This document shows positions 62,027-64,000 of a stretch of DNA of 64,000 bases, in pieces. The notes below the pieces were generated by a model, which was not told the DNA's origin, ran no database searches, and saw only the letters and a list, made by a program, of their open reading frames with translations. A program made the position numbers and the translations under genes. The stretch lies in the NCBI RefSeq assembly GCF_018332695.1, contig NZ_BOQN01000022.1, positions 1-64,000 of the forward strand, given 5' to 3'. This stretch comes from Paractinoplanes toevensis (GTDB taxonomy: Bacteria; Actinomycetota; Actinomycetes; Mycobacteriales; Micromonosporaceae). Within the stretch, counting starts at the first letter, position 1, and the number at the start of each line of letters is the position of its first letter.

Positions 62027-63309
62027 GGCAGCGACTCCCTCGCCGTGTCCGGCCGATCGGGCAGCCAGGCATACAGGCGCAGCCCGCCTCGTTTCCCGTC
62101 GGCACACTCGACCGCACCGCCCAAAGCCGTAAGCCTTTCGACGTCGTCGACCAGGGCGGCGCGCATCTGTTCCGCGGTCACCGGCGGCGACGGGTCCTCG
62201 ATGAGGATCCGCACCCGGGTGTTGCCGTGGGTCACCCGCACCCGGATCTCCCCGGCGGCCGGCTGCGCGGCGAGCACCTCCAGAGCGGCCGCTGTCACCT
62301 GGTACGCGGCCGACTCGACCGCCCACCCCGCCCGCGCGTGGAGATCGCCGGTGAGCCGGACCGGCCGGTCCAGGTCGGCCACCAGTTCCTCGAGTGCCGC
62401 GGCCGGTCCCTGACCGCGCAGCACGGTGGGATAGACGCCGCGGGCGATGACCCGGAACCGATCGATCAACTGGTCCAACTCCGCGCGGGCCAGCCTGAGG
62501 GCGGGCCCGGCGCCGTGACCGCCGAGGGTGGCCCGGGCCGCGGTCAGGTGCGTGCGCAGGGCGTCCAGACGTCCGGAGGTGGCGCGAGACAACTGGGTCA
62601 GCAGCCGGCGCCGCTCCACCTCGCGCGCCCGGCCGAGCCGGCGCCGGAAATCATGCAACTCCCGCACCAGCCGGTCGGCCCGGCGTACGTGTTCGGTCAG
62701 TTCATTGTTGAGAGTGGCCCTCCGCAGCAGCAGTGCGGTGCCGTGGGCGATGTCGTTCAGCAGCATTCGGTCCTGCGCCGTGACCGGTGACTCGGGCTTC
62801 TCGATCGCCAGCACAGCACGCAGTTCGCCCGCGTCCAGCAGCGGTACGGCGTGTGCGATCCCCGGGCGGGACAGCAGCGCCGGCAGACTCGCCGTGCTCT
62901 CCGGGCGGCCGGACCGACCGATGGGATACGAAGCGATGACGGCCGGCCGATCGCCGTCGGCCAGCCAGATGGTAGACCGCTGGGCCCCGGTGCCGTCGGC
63001 AAGAGCCTTGGCCAACCCGGGCAGGGCCTCGCGCAGCGACGGTGACCGCAGATGACGAACCGCCTCCGCCAACGCCGAATACGGGGTGACCACGCGGCGC
63101 CGGGTGATCCGCTCCGCAGCCGTGACGACGGCTTTACGCAGCCGGGTGAGCAGAACGGTCGCGCCGGCGATCACCGCGAACGGCAACACGAGAGCGACCG
63201 GGCGGCTCGCCCCGGCCCAGCCGGCCACCGCGGCGGTGGCCACCAGCAGAAGAAACGTCACGCCGGCCGGCAGAATCGTCCGCACGAGCCTGGTGACCGG
63301 ATCAGCCAA
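62023..63309 (-). CDS. Degenerate NarL-type histidine-kinase-like protein (pseudokinase)
   Basis: 428 residues. Two N-terminal membrane helices, a GAF-like domain (about 95-205; RSTIWLADGDRPAVIASYPIG, VPLLDAGELRAVLAIEKPE), a coiled coil, then a region equivalent to HisKA_3. Where active kinases have ERDLHDG this reads VERRRLLTQLSRATSGRLDAL, so the phospho-acceptor His is missing. The ATP domain is also altered: AAYQVTAAALEVLA lacks the N-box Asn and VRILIEDPSPP lacks the D-x-G-x-G loop. It is therefore unlikely to phosphorylate anything but could regulate the neighbouring active kinase. Overlaps both neighbours, so it is made stoichiometrically with them. Confidence 0.85.
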   Translation of the reverse strand: MADPVTRLVRTILPAGVTFLLLVATAAVAGWAGASRPVALVLPFAVIAGATVLLTRLRKAVVTAAERITRRRVVTPYSALAEAVRHLRSPSLREALPGLAKALADGTGAQRSTIWLADGDRPAVIASYPIGRSGRPESTASLPALLSRPGIAHAVPLLDAGELRAVLAIEKPESPVTAQDRMLLNDIAHGTALLLRRATLNNELTEHVRRADRLVRELHDFRRRLGRAREVERRRLLTQLSRATSGRLDALRTHLTAARATLGGHGAGPALRLARAELDQLIDRFRVIARGVYPTVLRGQGPAAALEELVADLDRPVRLTGDLHARAGWAVESAAYQVTAAALEVLAAQPAAGEIRVRVTHGNTRVRILIEDPSPPVTAEQMRAALVDDVERLTALGGAVECADGKRGGLRLYAWLPDRPDTARESLP

Positions 63310-63967
63310 TTTCCTGTGCTGACCTCAGGAAAGTCAATACGGCCAGCACGCGTCGGTGTTGCTCGGCGGCGTCCGACGGCAGCCCGAGCTTCAGGAAGAT
63401 GCTGGAGATGTGTTTCTCGATGCTCTTGGCCGCCACGAACAGCAGATTGGCGATGCCCGCGTTGGAGCGGCCCTCGGACATCAGTCGCAGCACGTCCATC
63501 TCGCGTTCCGACAGGGTAGCCAGCATGTCGCGCCGGCTGCTGCTCGGCCGTTCGACCAGCCGCTGAGCCAGCACCGGCTCGATGACGATCTCGCCGTCGC
63601 GAATGCGGGTGAGGGTGTCGCTGAGAACTTCGACGCTGCCCACCTTCTCCTTCAAGCGGTACCCGATCGCCTCGGTGCCGATGTGCAGCACGCGCAGCAG
63701 ATAGTGGGTCTCGGCATAGTGTGAGAGAAACAGCAGGCCCAGTTCCGGGTGATCGGCCCGCAGCCGCTCGGCTGTGGACAGGCCACCGTCGGGTTCGGGC
63801 GGCATCTTGATGTCGAGAATGGCCACGTCGGCCGGCTCGGTCGTCAGCAGCTCGACCAGGGTGTCTCCGTCCGCGGTGCAGCCGACGACCTCATGCCCGG
63901 CCGCCTCGAGCAGCAACACCAGGCCATTGCGGAACAACGCCCCGTCGTCCGCCAGCGCTACTCGCAC
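63302..63967 (-). CDS. NarL/FixJ-type response regulator
   Basis: 221 residues. Receiver domain with the acidic pair Asp7/Asp8, phospho-acceptor Asp52 (VAILDIKMP), Ser in LLFLSHYAETHYLL and Lys in YRLKEKVG. The LuxR-type HTH follows (about 150-205): LSEREMDVLRLMSEGRSNAGIANLLFVAAKSIEKHISSIFLKLGL. GTG start (VRVALADDGA). First gene of the operon with the degenerate and the active kinase; its 3' end overlaps the next gene by 8 bp. Target genes unknown. Confidence 0.92.
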   Translation of the reverse strand: MRVALADDGALFRNGLVLLLEAAGHEVVGCTADGDTLVELLTTEPADVAILDIKMPPEPDGGLSTAERLRADHPELGLLFLSHYAETHYLLRVLHIGTEAIGYRLKEKVGSVEVLSDTLTRIRDGEIVIEPVLAQRLVERPSSSRRDMLATLSEREMDVLRLMSEGRSNAGIANLLFVAAKSIEKHISSIFLKLGLPSDAAEQHRRVLAVLTFLRSAQEIG

Positions 63968-64000
63968 GGAATCCTCACTTTGATTGTTCCGATCAGGCCG

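Overview
The window is high-GC actinobacterial chromosome. Codon third positions are almost all G/C, GTG and a TTG start are used, and there are ANTAR-domain regulators, an F420-type (DDN-like) oxidoreductase, a mycothiol-type PIG-L deacetylase and many secreted glycoside hydrolases. The mix suggests a soil member of the Micromonosporaceae (Actinoplanes-like), but no rRNA, tRNA or taxonomic marker is present to prove this.

Layout. 1-5.2 kb: three secreted glycosidases on the minus strand (GH10 xylanase cut by the window edge, GH5-RICIN, GH59-RICIN) with a LacI-type operator upstream. 5.2-8.7 kb: a small membrane protein, two tandem GAF-ANTAR proteins, a SigB/SigF-type sigma factor and a DDN-family enzyme. 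9.1-12.3 kb: a GH29 fucosidase with an apparent 5' frameshift, then decayed genes. 12.3-30 kb: a large catabolic locus. 30-35.2 kb: MarR regulator, SnoaL-like and MBL-fold proteins, two diguanylate cyclases. 35.4-49.3 kb: a secreted beta-propeller, a GH53 galactanase, a hybrid kinase, a DUF4232-like lipoprotein, a chemoreceptor, LysR/SDR and XRE/SDR divergent pairs, and a membrane kinase. 49.4-54 kb: a frameshifted acyltransferase, secreted proteins and a chimeric sigma-factor remnant. 54-58 kb: PIG-L deacetylase, GH16 and GH26 glucan/mannan hydrolases with a LacI regulator and three operators. 58-64 kb: gene debris, a repeat-rich Gly/Cys/His protein, a dynamin-like protein without a GTPase, and a NarL-type two-component system that includes a degenerate kinase.

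The most interesting part is the 12.3-29.9 kb locus. On the minus strand run an SDR, a CUT2-type ABC importer, an IclR regulator and a tightly overlapped nine-gene chain: HyuA-like ATPase, LigB-type extradiol dioxygenase, C-C bond hydrolase, RidA, a cytosolic periplasmic-binding-fold protein, HyuB fused to an acetone-carboxylase-gamma-like zinc domain, dienelactone hydrolase, class II aldolase and SnoaL. Divergently, on the plus strand, lie 2-hydroxypentadienoate hydratase, acylating acetaldehyde dehydrogenase and 4-hydroxy-2-oxovalerate aldolase. A palindrome, GTTCCGC-N3-GCGGAAC, or a close variant of it, sits at three intergenic promoter positions and ties these units into one probable IclR regulon. 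The ring-cleavage half resembles the mhp/meta-cleavage pathway. The ATP-dependent HyuA/HyuB-gamma pair suggests an extra carboxylation or ring-opening step on an aromatic ketone or N-heterocycle whose identity cannot be read from the sequence.

Several other places show gene decay: an internally deleted SnoaL, a P-type ATPase tail, a broken conserved hypothetical, a broken acyltransferase, and short oxidoreductase fragments. No CRISPR array, insertion sequence, tRNA or rRNA was seen.
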